Source: Myxococcales bacterium
Lineage (GTDB): Bacteria; Myxococcota; Kuafuiibacteriia; Kuafuiibacteriales; Kuafuiibacteriaceae
Assembly (NCBI GenBank): GCA_019634385.1
Contig: JAHQVK010000155.1
Coordinates: forward strand, 1 to 43,062
Direction: 5' to 3'
Length of the DNA: 43,062 nt
In this document: positions 8,106 through 17,590 of the stretch, one piece after another
Layout: the number at the start of each line of letters is the position of its first letter
Position numbering within the stretch: position 1 is the first letter of the stretch
Program-made: the position numbers and the translations under genes
Notes under the pieces: model-generated
The model's database searches: none
Told to the model about the DNA's origin: nothing
Seen by the model: only the letters and a program-made list of their open reading frames with translations

Positions 8106-8942
8106 TCACTCAGTAGGCGGTACATACTCCGATGGACGAACTACCCCTCCGCCAAAAAAGAATTGCTCGCATTGCTCGTACAGCATCTCCATCGCCTTAG
8201 GGTCCGTCGAAACAATGCGATACTCATTTATGATCATCTTTGAATGCTCTACCCATTCATCCCATGCTGCCGCAGAAATATTTTCGAACAGCCGAACACC
8301 TAGTTCACCGGGGTAGGGTCGTCGTTTCAGACCAGGTAGCTCTTTTTTGAACCGGACGCATTGAACCTTTCTTTTGTCACTCGCAAATCGGTTCATCCCA
8401 TCTGGAGCTGCTATCACCGATTCCCCTTGTGACCCGGCAGATGCTACCTCTGTCGATTCTGGTGGTATCAGCGGCGAGGTCTCACCACGAAAAACATCCT
8501 CTGGTGGCACCACATATCCTCGGGCACTACCGGGCCCATGCGCCACTGGTAGCCCCATATCTTGCCAACCAGGATTAACCAGTTGACCGCTTTCATCCTT
8601 TTCACCTTCGAAGCCTCCGCGCATATCCACCACCTGGGTGTAACCCAGGCCTTGTAGTTCTTGCGCCGCCCGTAGGGAACGAGCCCCCATTCCACAGTGG
8701 ACAACAACCCCTTTTGCGGTATCCGGAATCAGAGCTTTCACTGCCGCTCCAAACCCTTGGTTGAGCACCATGCCCGAAGGAGCCTTATGAAGAAATGGCA
8801 CATTGTGCGCGGACGGGACTCGAGCTCCCTCAAACTCGGGCACTGACCGAACGTCAAGCAGCACATATCCCTGCTGATCTACCAACTGCTGCGCCTCGGA
8901 AGGCGACACCCGTTTGAGGTCCACGACGGGCACCCTAGACAC
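8106..8942 (-). CDS. Rhodanese-YggX (Fe-trafficking) fusion protein
   Basis: A 278-residue protein with two recognisable parts. Residues about 5-115 form a rhodanese domain: LLDVRSVPEFEGARVPSAHNVPF, then the active loop VVHCGMGARS with Cys83 as the predicted persulfide-carrying cysteine, then the VVDMRGGF close. Residues about 192-272 match YggX: VQCVRF with the conserved Cys195, YPGELGVRLFENIS, AWDEWVEHSKMIINE and a C-terminal QFFFGGG. YggX (about 90 aa) is usually free-standing and is linked to Fe-S cluster protection. The linker (116-190) is low complexity. The GTG start directly precedes the rhodanese fold. A sulfur-transfer partner fused to an iron-trafficking domain suggests a role in Fe-S repair; this is inference. 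No operon partner is visible. Confidence 0.85.
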   Translation of the reverse strand: MSRVPVVDLKRVSPSEAQQLVDQQGYVLLDVRSVPEFEGARVPSAHNVPFLHKAPSGMVLNQGFGAAVKALIPDTAKGVVVHCGMGARSLRAAQELQGLGYTQVVDMRGGFEGEKDESGQLVNPGWQDMGLPVAHGPGSARGYVVPPEDVFRGETSPLIPPESTEVASAGSQGESVIAAPDGMNRFASDKRKVQCVRFKKELPGLKRRPYPGELGVRLFENISAAAWDEWVEHSKMIINEYRIVSTDPKAMEMLYEQCEQFFFGGGVVRPSEYVPPTE

Positions 8943-9146
8943 ACAATAACGACCGTAAAGAAGCGTTCATCATCCACTCTTGGAGAAGCCAGCCTGATCA
9001 TAATGTGACAAATAACCGCACAGACCAGCACCTCCTGAACTCGGGCGCACGCGTGCACCAGGCGCGCTAGCACAGACGTTGGTGAGAGACTAGACCAGGT
9101 TCCAAGGTCCAGGGGGTTGCACAAATCGGCACAGCTGGTAAACCGC

Positions 9147-10478
9147 ATGACGCCTATGGGTAAGTACCTGAAGCTCAGCCCTCCCAAGCGCGGCTCAAAG
9201 ATAACCGTCGCAAAGAATGGCCAACTCCAGGTTCCCGACGACCCCATCGTTCCGTTCATCCAGGGCGAAGGTATGAGCGCCAATCTCTGGTCCCCGGTTC
9301 GTGAGGTTCTCGAGCGAGCCATTCACCGCTGTTACGCCAACGCTAAACGATTAGAATGGCTTGAAGTTTTTGCTGGAGAGCGTGCACATACAATCTACGG
9401 GCCGGGTGAATGGTTACCCGAAGATACTATCCGCGCCCTCCAAGAGTACAAAGTGTGCATCAAAGGCCCTCTCGCCACGCCCGTGGGCACGTCACAGCCC
9501 CTCGACCATGTCCTTCGAGCTCGGCTTGACCTGTTTGCGCATGTACAACCAATCCGATACCTCACCGGAGCTCCGTCGCCGCTGAAAGCCCCTGAGGGAT
9601 TGGATATCCGGGTCTATCGGGAGCACACAGAAGACGTCTTCTGCGAACTCGAATGGAAGAAGGGGTCACCGGAGGCCAAGCAGCTGATCGGGCTGCTTAA
9701 CAACGACTTAGCGAAAAAACTCGATAAGACTGTCCGACCAGACTCGAGCATTTGCATCAAGCCTATCAGTGCCACAGCCACCAAACGACTCCTCCGGCAA
9801 GCTCTCGATTTTGCCGTAAAAAATAAGCGGCGATCGATCACTTTTGTGCATAAAGCCTCGATCATGCGACACACCGAGGGGTTCTTTTCCGATTGGGGAT
9901 ATGAACTGGCGCGTAAAGAATTCGGGGATGGAACGGTTACGGAGCAAGAGATCCAAGAAAACGACGGCCAGATCCCTAGGGGCAAAGTAATTGTTCGTGA
10001 TCGTAGTAGCAACTGCCTGTTCCAGGAACTACTAACCAACCCCAGCGACTATGACGTCATCGCGACCACCAACCTCAATGGGTCATTCGTCGAGTCGATA
10101 GCACTAGCTGCCGTGGGAAGCTCAGGCCTCGCACCTAATGCCTTCGTAGGTGCCAAAGCTGCTGTGTTCGAATGCACTCATGGAACTCTTCCTAAGAGCT
10201 CCCGCGGTGAGCGTGAGAACCCATCAAGCGCTCTACTTTGCGGAGTTATGCTCTTTGAGCACCTGGGATGGAAAGATGCCGCCGACCTGGTTGGCGCCGC
10301 CTTAGCTAAAACCATTTCGGAAAAGAAGGTAACTCCCGATCTAGCAACACGCATCGAAGGAGCCCAGTCTCTTACTACGGGCGATTTCTGTGCTCGAATA
10401 GTAGACAATTTTGAGGCGGTCCACAAAGACCGTGTCGAGCAAGTATTAAGAAGCCGTGCCGTCTCTGGCGTCGGCTGA
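9147..10478 (+). CDS. icd: Isocitrate dehydrogenase homologue with altered active site
   Basis: A 443-residue protein collinear with NADP-dependent isocitrate dehydrogenase throughout ([59 protein letters not shown]). Compared with remembered E. coli Icd, R119, R153 and K230 are kept (R124, R158, K236). Many catalytic positions differ: S113 to P118, N115 to D120, R129 to Q134, Y160 to F165, and the metal ligands D283, D307 and D311 to N289, S313 and S317. The N-terminal EGDG is QGEG. NADP-site Y345, Y391 and R395 also differ. It may be a pseudoenzyme or act on another substrate. The ATG was chosen over an upstream TTG (9117); ATG at 9156 is also possible. It is 14 bp from mdh, probably one operon. 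Confidence 0.8.
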   Translation: MTPMGKYLKLSPPKRGSKITVAKNGQLQVPDDPIVPFIQGEGMSANLWSPVREVLERAIHRCYANAKRLEWLEVFAGERAHTIYGPGEWLPEDTIRALQEYKVCIKGPLATPVGTSQPLDHVLRARLDLFAHVQPIRYLTGAPSPLKAPEGLDIRVYREHTEDVFCELEWKKGSPEAKQLIGLLNNDLAKKLDKTVRPDSSICIKPISATATKRLLRQALDFAVKNKRRSITFVHKASIMRHTEGFFSDWGYELARKEFGDGTVTEQEIQENDGQIPRGKVIVRDRSSNCLFQELLTNPSDYDVIATTNLNGSFVESIALAAVGSSGLAPNAFVGAKAAVFECTHGTLPKSSRGERENPSSALLCGVMLFEHLGWKDAADLVGAALAKTISEKKVTPDLATRIEGAQSLTTGDFCARIVDNFEAVHKDRVEQVLRSRAVSGVG

Positions 10479-10492
10479 TCCAGGAGACAATC

Positions 10493-11428
10493 ATGACTCG
10501 TCCTAAAATCGGACTCGTGGGTGCCGGACAAATCGGCGGAAATCTCGCCCTCCTTGCCACCCAAAAGCAGCTGGGTGATGTGGTACTTTTTGACATCCCT
10601 CAGGCAGAGGGTCTGGCAAAAGGAAAAGCTTTAGATATTCAGCAGCTCAGCACCATTGAACGCTGTGATGCTACCCTCAGCGGTACTTCAAACTACCAGG
10701 ATCTTGAAGGTGCAGACGTCATTATCATCACCGCAGGCTTCCCTCGCAAGCCTGGCATGTCCAGGGAAGAGCTCTTGGGTAAGAACCTAGGAATCATGAC
10801 CGACGTGGCCCAGAACCTGAAGAAGTTCTGCCCGAATGCGTTTATGATCAACATCGCTAATCCACTGGATGCGATGGTCTACGCCCTTAAGCAAATTACC
10901 TCTGCCCCCGCAAATAGGGTTATTGGGATGTCCGGAATTTTGGACACCGCCCGCTTTAAGAGCTTCATCGCCATGGAACTTGGGACTTCGATGAAGGACG
11001 TCACCGCTTTTGTACTCGGCGGCCACGGCGACGACATGGTGCCCATCACCCGGCTAACAACCGTTGGAGGCGTACCTGTGGAGGAGCTTATCCCTGCCGG
11101 CCGGTTGGAAGAGATCGTTCAGCGCACTCGTAAAGGTGGAGCAGAGCTTGTTGGACTGTACAAAACTGGCTCGGCCTACTTTGCCCCCGCGGCTGCCGCC
11201 ATCGAAATGGCTGAAGCCTACCTTGGTGACCATAAACGCGTACTCCCCTGCGCTGCTTGGTGTACTGGCGAGTTTGGTATCAATGGCATGTACTTCGGGG
11301 TACCCTGTATAGTCGGTGCTGGTGGTATTGAAAAGATTCTAAGTTTTGAACTCAACGACAAAGAAAAGGCGATGATCGAGACCAGTCGAGCATCGGTGGC
11401 CAAAACGGTCGCTGAGACAAAACTGTAG
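10493..11428 (+). CDS. mdh: Malate dehydrogenase
   Basis: A 311-residue NAD-dependent malate dehydrogenase of the LDH-like type. It has the N-terminal Rossmann glycine motif GAGQIGG (residues 9-15), an acidic residue ending strand two (VLFD), the substrate arginine region [32 protein letters not shown], and the catalytic histidine in [11 protein letters not shown]. The length is normal (about 310 aa). It catalyses the oxidation of malate to oxaloacetate in the TCA cycle. AGGAGACA precedes the ATG, a good ribosome binding site. It follows the icd homologue by 14 bp, the common icd-mdh arrangement. A family A repeat begins 19 bp after the stop and probably lies in the 3' UTR. Confidence 0.95.
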   Translation: MTRPKIGLVGAGQIGGNLALLATQKQLGDVVLFDIPQAEGLAKGKALDIQQLSTIERCDATLSGTSNYQDLEGADVIIITAGFPRKPGMSREELLGKNLGIMTDVAQNLKKFCPNAFMINIANPLDAMVYALKQITSAPANRVIGMSGILDTARFKSFIAMELGTSMKDVTAFVLGGHGDDMVPITRLTTVGGVPVEELIPAGRLEEIVQRTRKGGAELVGLYKTGSAYFAPAAAAIEMAEAYLGDHKRVLPCAAWCTGEFGINGMYFGVPCIVGAGGIEKILSFELNDKEKAMIETSRASVAKTVAETKL

Positions 11429-11446
11429 CGACTCAGCGATCGAGTC

Positions 11447-11627
11447 TAGGGCGGATCTTCACGCTCCGCCTGCGGAGACGCCGTATCCCGAGTTTGTGAA
11501 CGGTCGGCCACAGAGGGAGGGATACGGGATGTACCGGACCGAGGGGCAGAAAAGGGGGGCGAGGCCACCCCTCACAAATTGTGGGAAACAAGTCAGAACG
11601 CGGTCCTGAGTTTGAAGACACGCCCCG
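11447..11627 (+). mobile_element. Family A MITE-like element, copy A4
   Basis: It runs from TAGGGCGGATCTTCACGC to TTTGAAGACACGCCCCG. The left TA is intact and the right one has changed. The core matches A3 and A6 (GGAGGGATACGGG, GGACCGAGGGGC, AAGTCAGAACGCGG). It fills most of the gap between mdh and the Fur-family gene. Confidence 0.85.
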
Positions 11628-11711
11628 GGATCCCATCCTACAAGTCCCATCCCTTGGCCCTACCATTTTAGCAGTTCGCGTTCTCAAAATCCGTTGTACA
11701 CTGACGCAGTA

Positions 11712-12125
11712 ATGGTCGTTGGGTACCCCGATGCGCTCCGACGAGCTGGACTGCGTGTAACTCAACCTCGAGTTGAGCTACTCAGCCTCCTTGATTGTAT
11801 TCCTGAGCCAATCACCCACGGTGATGCGGTAAAGCTTCTGGGCGACAAAGGAGGAGATCCCGCAACCACATATCGCAACCTCATCCGACTGGTTGATGTA
11901 GGATTGGCTCGGATCGCGAGTGTGGTGGGTGGAGTTACATACTTCGAACGCATGTCAACCGATGGAAAACAGCATCCCCATTTTCACTGCCAAAAGTGTG
12001 GAACCATCTCTTGCCTGCAAGAAGCCCAGATTACTTCAGCCCCTCCACCAAGCGGTCCGTGGAACGAAGCACTTCAAGAAGCTCGACTCACCTTCGTCGG
12101 CCGTTGTCCCAACTGCCGACCGTAA
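11712..12125 (+). CDS. Fur-family transcriptional regulator
   Basis: A 137-residue metalloregulator. The N-terminal winged helix is visible as LRRAGLRVTQPRVELLSLL followed by DPATTYRNLIRLVDVGLA, the family's recognition helix. The dimerisation part carries the histidine cluster HPHFHCQKCG and two CxxC pairs (C-Q-K-C near residue 96 and C-P-N-C near the end), which form the structural zinc site of Fur/PerR/Zur proteins. Which metal or peroxide it senses cannot be told by eye. An internal ATG was chosen over an upstream TTG (11694), since it starts just before the first helix. It sits alone upstream of rnr; target genes are unknown. Confidence 0.88.
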   Translation: MVVGYPDALRRAGLRVTQPRVELLSLLDCIPEPITHGDAVKLLGDKGGDPATTYRNLIRLVDVGLARIASVVGGVTYFERMSTDGKQHPHFHCQKCGTISCLQEAQITSAPPPSGPWNEALQEARLTFVGRCPNCRP

Positions 12126-12211
12126 AGACAACTCCTGTGGCTAAGACATCGTCGGTACTCTTCACCACAAGCCGCTTGACGCGCGGAGCCCTGGGTGTGC
12201 GGTAGGCGGTC

Positions 12212-14599
12212 ATGGAAGACCGCCTTCTGTCGATTCTTCGAGGATTCCCGGATAGATCCTATGGCCTATCCGAGCTGATGGCGCATGCCAAACTGCCCCC
12301 TAAGAGAGAAAAAGAGGTTAAGAAGGTACTCAAAGGCCTCGTACGAGAGGGAATTTTAGAGAGGGAGCCAGGTCGACGATACCGCCTCTCGCGAGCTGGG
12401 TCGGTGGCCGAAGGTCGGGTGATCATCGATCGCAGGGGGCTGCCAAGCTTTCTCCCTAAAAATGAGCGCAAAGCCACCGCATCCGTTCCATTCCTTGAAG
12501 ACGGTCATCTTCCCACCAATCCCGACGATGATAACTACCGCGTAGCTGCATCCTCATCTACCGCTAGCCCATCCCCCCAAACACTTCTCCGGGTTGAGGC
12601 GTTGCTCCAAGACGATGAAGTACGGGTAGAGCTCACCAGTCGGGGACGGCGACCACGCACCTTCGCCAAATTATTGGCACTCATACACCGCCCAGAGCGT
12701 AGACGAGTTGGTATTTTTCGATGCATTGCTGGCGCCTCAATCGTCGACTTGGACGAGAACTCTTCGCAGGCGGCCGCCCACAGTCGTCCTATCCGCGAGG
12801 TCATCATTCCCCCGAGCGCCACCATGGCGGCGGAAGATGGTCAGCTGGTGGAAGTCACATTTGCCCCCAACGATCCGTCGCAGCGAAGTTCCCCTATTGG
12901 AGAAGTCGTAGCTATTCTCGGGCGTCCTGGAGAACGAGGCACAGAGCTTCGTAAATTGATGATCGAACATAACCTCGATCGAGATTTTCCCCCCGCGGTA
13001 CTAGAGCAGGCTGAGCAATACGGCGATACCCCCACCGAAGCAGACTACGCCGGTCGCCGCGACGTCCGGCATCTCCCTTTAGTCACCATAGATGGCGAGA
13101 CGGCCAAGGACTTCGACGACGCGGTCTGCGCAATACGCGATGGCCACAATACATACAAAGTCTATGTAGCTATCGCCGATGTGTCTCACTATGTCCGACG
13201 AGGCACACCCCTCGACGAGGAAGCTTACGCTCGGGGCACCAGTACCTATCTCACCGACCGGGCAATTCCTATGCTGCCCGAAAAATTGTCCAATGGGTTA
13301 TGCTCCCTAAATCCTCATGTAGATCGACTCTGTATGATAGCCGAGTTGTCGGTAGCAGCCAACGGTAGGGTGACCCGAGCCGAGTTCAGCCGAGGTATCA
13401 TGCGCTCCCAAGCCCGACTGACTTACACGCAGGTAGCCCAAGCTCTTGAAGGAGAGACAGACGAGCACACACAAGCGGTCCTAGCCAATCTACTCTTGCT
13501 CTCTCGAGTAGCTACCAAAATGCTCGAACGTCGGCTCCGACGAGGCTCCTTAGATCTCGACCTTCCAGAACCAGTAGTAGAATTTGACGCAACCGGGGAG
13601 CCTAGCACGGCGGTGCGACGACCACGTAACGATGCTCACCGACTGATCGAAGATCTGATGATCGCAACCAATGAAGCCGCAGCCCGCTTCTTTCTAGAGC
13701 GAGAGCTCGATACATTATTTCGAGTCCATGCCCCACCCGATCCAGACAAGATGCAAAGCTTCACAAAACTATGTTTTGAGATAGGTATTGAGGCTCAAGC
13801 TTCCGAGCGCCCATCTCCAGCTGAAGTCAGCCAACTACTCATAAAGCTCTCGGAACACGAACGCGGCTCAGCCCTTCACTCTCTTCTTCTTCGGGCTCTC
13901 AGTGCCGCACGATACCACGCAGAAAATGAAGGCCACTTCGGCTTAGCCTCAGAGGCGTATCTCCACTTCACATCACCAATACGCCGGTACCCCGACCTTG
14001 TTGTCCATCGCCTCCTGAAGCAAGCCATAGACCGCAAAGCTCCACTCTACTCGCGCACTCACCTGCAGAAGATGGGAGATGACTCTTCCGCCGCTGAGCG
14101 ACGAGCCATGACCGCCGAACGAGCATCAATGGACTTGGATCGAGCATATATTGCCAACAAGCGGACCGGCGAACAAATGAAAGGCAATATATCAGGCATC
14201 CAGACATTTGGCCTGTTTGTGTCAACCCTAGACCCATTCCTCGAGGGGATGATCCCCGTCCAAACCCTTCCCGATGATTTTTACGAAGCCGACCCACACA
14301 ATGCGACCCTCATTGGTACTCGTCGCGGCCATCGTTTCGGGTTGGGTGATCCGGTAGAGGTTATTATCCACTCCGTAAACCTCACTCGTCGCCAGGTAGA
14401 GTTACGCCTAGTCAGAGACGATCAACGATCATCAAGCCCTGGAACCAAAACGGGCACCGAGGCTCCCCTAGACCAACCTAGGTCGAATCGCCTGGATCCA
14501 CGCCAATTAGCTCGAAAATTGGGTCTCATCCGCAAAAAGAATCGCTCCTCTAGCGGCGGTAGACCACGAGGTCGTGGACGACGACGTTCACAGCGCTAG
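12212..14599 (+). CDS. rnr: Ribonuclease R (RNB-family 3'-5' exoribonuclease)
   Basis: A 795-residue RNase II/R-type enzyme that degrades structured RNA processively from the 3' end in the cytoplasm. Residues 1-62 form a winged helix (ELMAHAKLPPKREKEVKKVLKGL). OB/cold-shock folds follow (about 65-235). The RNB catalytic domain has DGETAKDFDDAV with aspartates D294, D300, D302 and D303 for two metals. An S1 domain starts near residue 650 (GNISGIQTFGLFV...LEGMIPVQTL). The tail is strongly basic (RKKNRSSSGGRPRGRGRRR), as in RNase R rather than RNase II. The length is normal. The start has only a weak GGCGG upstream. Confidence 0.95.
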   Translation: MEDRLLSILRGFPDRSYGLSELMAHAKLPPKREKEVKKVLKGLVREGILEREPGRRYRLSRAGSVAEGRVIIDRRGLPSFLPKNERKATASVPFLEDGHLPTNPDDDNYRVAASSSTASPSPQTLLRVEALLQDDEVRVELTSRGRRPRTFAKLLALIHRPERRRVGIFRCIAGASIVDLDENSSQAAAHSRPIREVIIPPSATMAAEDGQLVEVTFAPNDPSQRSSPIGEVVAILGRPGERGTELRKLMIEHNLDRDFPPAVLEQAEQYGDTPTEADYAGRRDVRHLPLVTIDGETAKDFDDAVCAIRDGHNTYKVYVAIADVSHYVRRGTPLDEEAYARGTSTYLTDRAIPMLPEKLSNGLCSLNPHVDRLCMIAELSVAANGRVTRAEFSRGIMRSQARLTYTQVAQALEGETDEHTQAVLANLLLLSRVATKMLERRLRRGSLDLDLPEPVVEFDATGEPSTAVRRPRNDAHRLIEDLMIATNEAAARFFLERELDTLFRVHAPPDPDKMQSFTKLCFEIGIEAQASERPSPAEVSQLLIKLSEHERGSALHSLLLRALSAARYHAENEGHFGLASEAYLHFTSPIRRYPDLVVHRLLKQAIDRKAPLYSRTHLQKMGDDSSAAERRAMTAERASMDLDRAYIANKRTGEQMKGNISGIQTFGLFVSTLDPFLEGMIPVQTLPDDFYEADPHNATLIGTRRGHRFGLGDPVEVIIHSVNLTRRQVELRLVRDDQRSSSPGTKTGTEAPLDQPRSNRLDPRQLARKLGLIRKKNRSSSGGRPRGRGRRRSQR

Positions 14600-14609
14600 G
14601 TCTCATTCG

Positions 14610-15257
14610 CTATGCTCGGAACAAGTCCTGCCATACGTCTCTTCGAGTTGGTTTTACCACCACCTTAGGCCCATCAGAAAAGATGTAACAATCACCTGGA
14701 GAATCACGGTCGATAAGCCGCTGTCCCTGGCCTACCACCGTGCGATCCTTCACCTGACAACGCCCAATAACTGCACTGTTGGGGTAGAGCAGCACGCCTT
14801 CTCCCAATACCGGTGCTTCCCCATGGTTTTTGCCAATGGTACAATTTTGGTAAAGTGCCAGATAGTTCCCATATGTAGCCCTAGCAAGCACAATACCCGG
14901 CGAGTGCCCCACAAACCAAATATCTGGTAGTTCGGTATCATAAAAACAAGAAAATCCATTCAGCGCTTTATTAAGGTAAAAGACCTTTGTAGCCACTCGA
15001 ACATCCTTACCCGAACGATAGATACTATTTGCTAAGAAATACAAAAAAACGGTGTTCTGCTCTGAGTGCAGAGGATCAAATCTTCCTTTTTGCCACAATG
15101 CGGCGGCATCTATGCAACAGGAAGTTCGATAAAGTGCATCATCCAACGCACTATCTACCACACTCACTACACTCTCCCGACCATCTGGAAAAAAATGATC
15201 AAGTTGTCGCCCTAGATACTCAACCAGTTCCGAACGACTGCTTCCTATCAATTCCAT
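14610..15257 (-). CDS. Left-handed beta-helix acyltransferase (SAT-like)
   Basis: A 215-residue protein whose C-terminal half has the hexapeptide-like rungs of serine acetyltransferase relatives: ELPDIWFVGHSPGIVLARATYGNYLALYQNCTIG (in part), then GEGVLLYPNSAVIGRCQVKDRTVVGQGQ. The N-terminal helical half resembles the substrate-side domain of SAT-type enzymes in polysaccharide loci. It likely moves an acetyl or similar group onto a nucleotide-linked sugar or amino sugar. The ATG lies one base past the stop of the SDR gene, so the pair is translationally coupled; the open frame further up (GTG at 15284) would overlap the SDR gene. It ends 10 bp from the convergent rnr stop. Confidence 0.72.
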   Translation of the reverse strand: MELIGSSRSELVEYLGRQLDHFFPDGRESVVSVVDSALDDALYRTSCCIDAAALWQKGRFDPLHSEQNTVFLYFLANSIYRSGKDVRVATKVFYLNKALNGFSCFYDTELPDIWFVGHSPGIVLARATYGNYLALYQNCTIGKNHGEAPVLGEGVLLYPNSAVIGRCQVKDRTVVGQGQRLIDRDSPGDCYIFSDGPKVVVKPTRRDVWQDLFRA

Positions 15258-15258
15258 G

Positions 15259-16125
15259 TTACATCCACGGCATATGCGAGACACTCATCATAGACCGCAT
15301 AGCCCGCTGATTGTCTTGCCAGGTAAGTACTCGATCGAGCCCCACTTCAATCTGCCGGGGAACAAGACCCAAATCCGATTCGATCCGCCGTACTATAACC
15401 GCTGGGGGACATGGTTCTGTATCACCGATAACCATTTCTGAAGGGCTCAATCTGGTGCCTGTACGATCTCGCAGAAAACTAAACAACTCGTTGTTCGTGA
15501 CCAAATCTCCAGCGGCCACATTGTATAGCGAATATTGTCCAACCTCAGCGACAGCCAGTACTACCTGACATACATCTTCAATATGTATGTAGTCTCTCCG
15601 CGTAGTACCCAACGCATCCACACTACCACCTTGTCCATCAAGTGCGCGCAGAATCATAGTCTCTAAGAACGATCCACCGTCCAGAGCATCAGAATACACC
15701 CCGGAGAGTCGAAGAACATGAGCTCGCGGCCCACCACGATGGCAAACTAACCACTCTCCCATGGCTTTAGATAGATCGAATAAACTTCGCTCCTTCCTAG
15801 ACTCCAGAGCAATCGGAGTTTCTTCCGAAACTGGACCGGGAAGACCATCGTATAACCGAGTCGAAGACAGATATATAAGACGAGCATAACGCTGGTTCTC
15901 TACAACCTTTGCCAAATCCATCGCATGCGCTTGAATGGTTTTAGCTGGTGACTCCGCATAGTCAGCAGTGTATCCAGCAGACCAAATAAGAATATCACAT
16001 GGATCCTCCAAGCGCTCAAAACTCCCTCGATCTACTACATCAACTGCCATCCCTTGGCTGCGAAACTTCTTAACGATGGATTTGCCAATAAAGCCATTAC
16101 CACCTACTACCACTACATTTTTCAT
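15259..16125 (-). CDS. NAD-dependent epimerase/dehydratase (extended SDR)
   Basis: A 288-residue extended SDR. The Rossmann motif GGNGFIG (residues 8-14) binds the dinucleotide. IYLSSTRLYDG contains the usual serine/threonine of the catalytic triad. The YxxxK motif reads F-D-L-S-K (Phe116, Lys120), so the catalytic tyrosine is replaced by phenylalanine. The later VLRLSGVYSD and DYIHIEDVCQVVLAV segments are typical of nucleotide-sugar SDRs. It lies 16 bp after the C-methyltransferase and immediately before the acyltransferase, so it most likely acts in the same deoxysugar pathway as a ketoreductase or epimerase. The Tyr loss makes the exact reaction uncertain. Confidence 0.82.
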   Translation of the reverse strand: MKNVVVVGGNGFIGKSIVKKFRSQGMAVDVVDRGSFERLEDPCDILIWSAGYTADYAESPAKTIQAHAMDLAKVVENQRYARLIYLSSTRLYDGLPGPVSEETPIALESRKERSLFDLSKAMGEWLVCHRGGPRAHVLRLSGVYSDALDGGSFLETMILRALDGQGGSVDALGTTRRDYIHIEDVCQVVLAVAEVGQYSLYNVAAGDLVTNNELFSFLRDRTGTRLSPSEMVIGDTEPCPPAVIVRRIESDLGLVPRQIEVGLDRVLTWQDNQRAMRSMMSVSHMPWM

Positions 16126-16141
16126 AGGATAACTCCGTGCT

Positions 16142-17590
16142 CTAGTTACTCACGAACACATCCATCGCATCATGAGCGATCACCCGAGGATAGGGAACCG
16201 GTACGATAAACCTCCCCCCACCTCTGCGATAAGTATCTTCCTGAGCTACAATTTCCTCAGCAAAATTCCAAGGTAATAGCAAACAATAATCTGGTTGTGC
16301 CTCAGCCAAATAAGACGTCTCGCGGATTGGAATACCCACTCCGGGCATAAATTTCCCCTGCTTGTGAGGATTGCGATCAACCACAAAGTCGATCGTATCC
16401 GGTCCTAGCTCAAGATAATTCAATAGAACACTTCCTTTTGCCGCAGCACCATACGCGGCGATAGACTTGCCACGTCCCTTTAAGCAACCGAGCATATTCT
16501 TCAGATTATCACGGAGCTTTTCCACGTGTTTGGCAAAGTTCTCATAAGCTTGATATGACGATACTCCCCATCGGATCTCTTCATTTTGGAGAGCATAGAA
16601 TGCCTGGGAACGAACGTCGCTTTGGCGAGTATCAACCATGAGCCGCAGCGAACCACCGTGGATATCAACATGCTCTACGTCGCGAATAGTTAAACCATTT
16701 CGGCCAAACAGATGATCGAGCGAGGCTAGAGAATAATAGAATAGGTGTTCATGGTAGATTGTATCAAAGGCACGCCCCCGCAATAGATCTATCGCATACG
16801 GAACTTCAACAACAGCAACACCTTTGGGATCCAATATATGTCTTATTCCTTGCACAAACTCATTGGTCTTTGGAACATGAGCGAGCACGTTGTGTGCGTG
16901 AACAATATTAGCACGCCTGCCTTCACTCGCTAAACGCGAACCTAAGGATGCATCAAAGAACTCAACAAGGGTTGGTACACCCCCTTCTTCAGCTACCCTA
17001 GCAATATTTTTTGCCGGCTCAACACCTAAAACCGGAACCGACAATTCAACGTAGTTCTTTAATAAATATCCATCATTACTGGCTATCTCGATCACCAGAC
17101 TATCAGAATTCAAATAACGCTCGACGACCAATCGCTGCACGAGATCCCGCGCATGACTGAGCATTGTATCCGAATACGAACTAAAATACATATAGTCTTT
17201 AAATAGCGCTGTAGGATCAATAGTCTTTGTGATCTGCAACAGACAACATTGTTCACAAAATACTAGTTCCAGAGGATACCTTTCCAACATCCGAGCCTGT
17301 TTTGCCGTTTTAGCAAAAGCATTAGCTAATGGCATGTCCCCCAACAATAATACTGGCTGTGTATTATTACAACCACAAGCGCGGCAGTTTAGCGACCGGA
17401 CTGTATGTGCCTTACTCGAATCCAGAGGATAGTCGCAAAAAGCCTCTAGGCGCTTTAGATCACCGCGGGATGTATAAGTAATCGGATTAACGTTAGCAGA
17501 CTTCATGACGTTCGAGGTGGTGGCTCTGAACGCGACAACCACTCTCGATGAGACATCGGCGTTTTTGGCTCGGATTGGAGCGTTTTGCAT
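16142..17590 (-). CDS. Sugar C-methyltransferase (SAM-dependent, NovU/TylCIII type)
   Basis: About 482 residues with the three-part layout of nucleotide-sugar C-methyltransferases. An N-terminal zinc-binding unit has CRACG and, about 50 residues on, FCEQCCLLQ. A central SAM fold has VIEIASNDGYLL and VLGVEPA. A YHEHLFYYSL motif belongs to the active site, and a C-terminal domain contains AAYGAAAKGSVLLNYL. These enzymes add a methyl to a keto-sugar carbon of dTDP-4-keto-deoxysugars. The frame is open to 17662. An ATG at 17590 was chosen because GGGGAG lies about 8 nt upstream; ATG at 17506 would also fit the family. It heads a three-gene minus-strand operon and is divergent from a 3,5-epimerase gene. 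Confidence 0.88.
   Translation of the reverse strand: MQNAPIRAKNADVSSRVVVAFRATTSNVMKSANVNPITYTSRGDLKRLEAFCDYPLDSSKAHTVRSLNCRACGCNNTQPVLLLGDMPLANAFAKTAKQARMLERYPLELVFCEQCCLLQITKTIDPTALFKDYMYFSSYSDTMLSHARDLVQRLVVERYLNSDSLVIEIASNDGYLLKNYVELSVPVLGVEPAKNIARVAEEGGVPTLVEFFDASLGSRLASEGRRANIVHAHNVLAHVPKTNEFVQGIRHILDPKGVAVVEVPYAIDLLRGRAFDTIYHEHLFYYSLASLDHLFGRNGLTIRDVEHVDIHGGSLRLMVDTRQSDVRSQAFYALQNEEIRWGVSSYQAYENFAKHVEKLRDNLKNMLGCLKGRGKSIAAYGAAAKGSVLLNYLELGPDTIDFVVDRNPHKQGKFMPGVGIPIRETSYLAEAQPDYCLLLPWNFAEEIVAQEDTYRRGGGRFIVPVPYPRVIAHDAMDVFVSN

Noticed and set aside
9614-10039. Frameshift or pseudogene explanation for the divergent isocitrate dehydrogenase
   Set aside because: The frame is continuous, and the substituted positions are surrounded by well-aligned family sequence on both sides, so a local frameshift cannot explain them.
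14610-15284. Calling the beta-helix protein a biosynthetic serine acetyltransferase (cysE)
   Set aside because: The context is a sugar cluster and the N-terminal half lacks the usual CysE sequence, so a sugar-directed acyltransferase is more likely.
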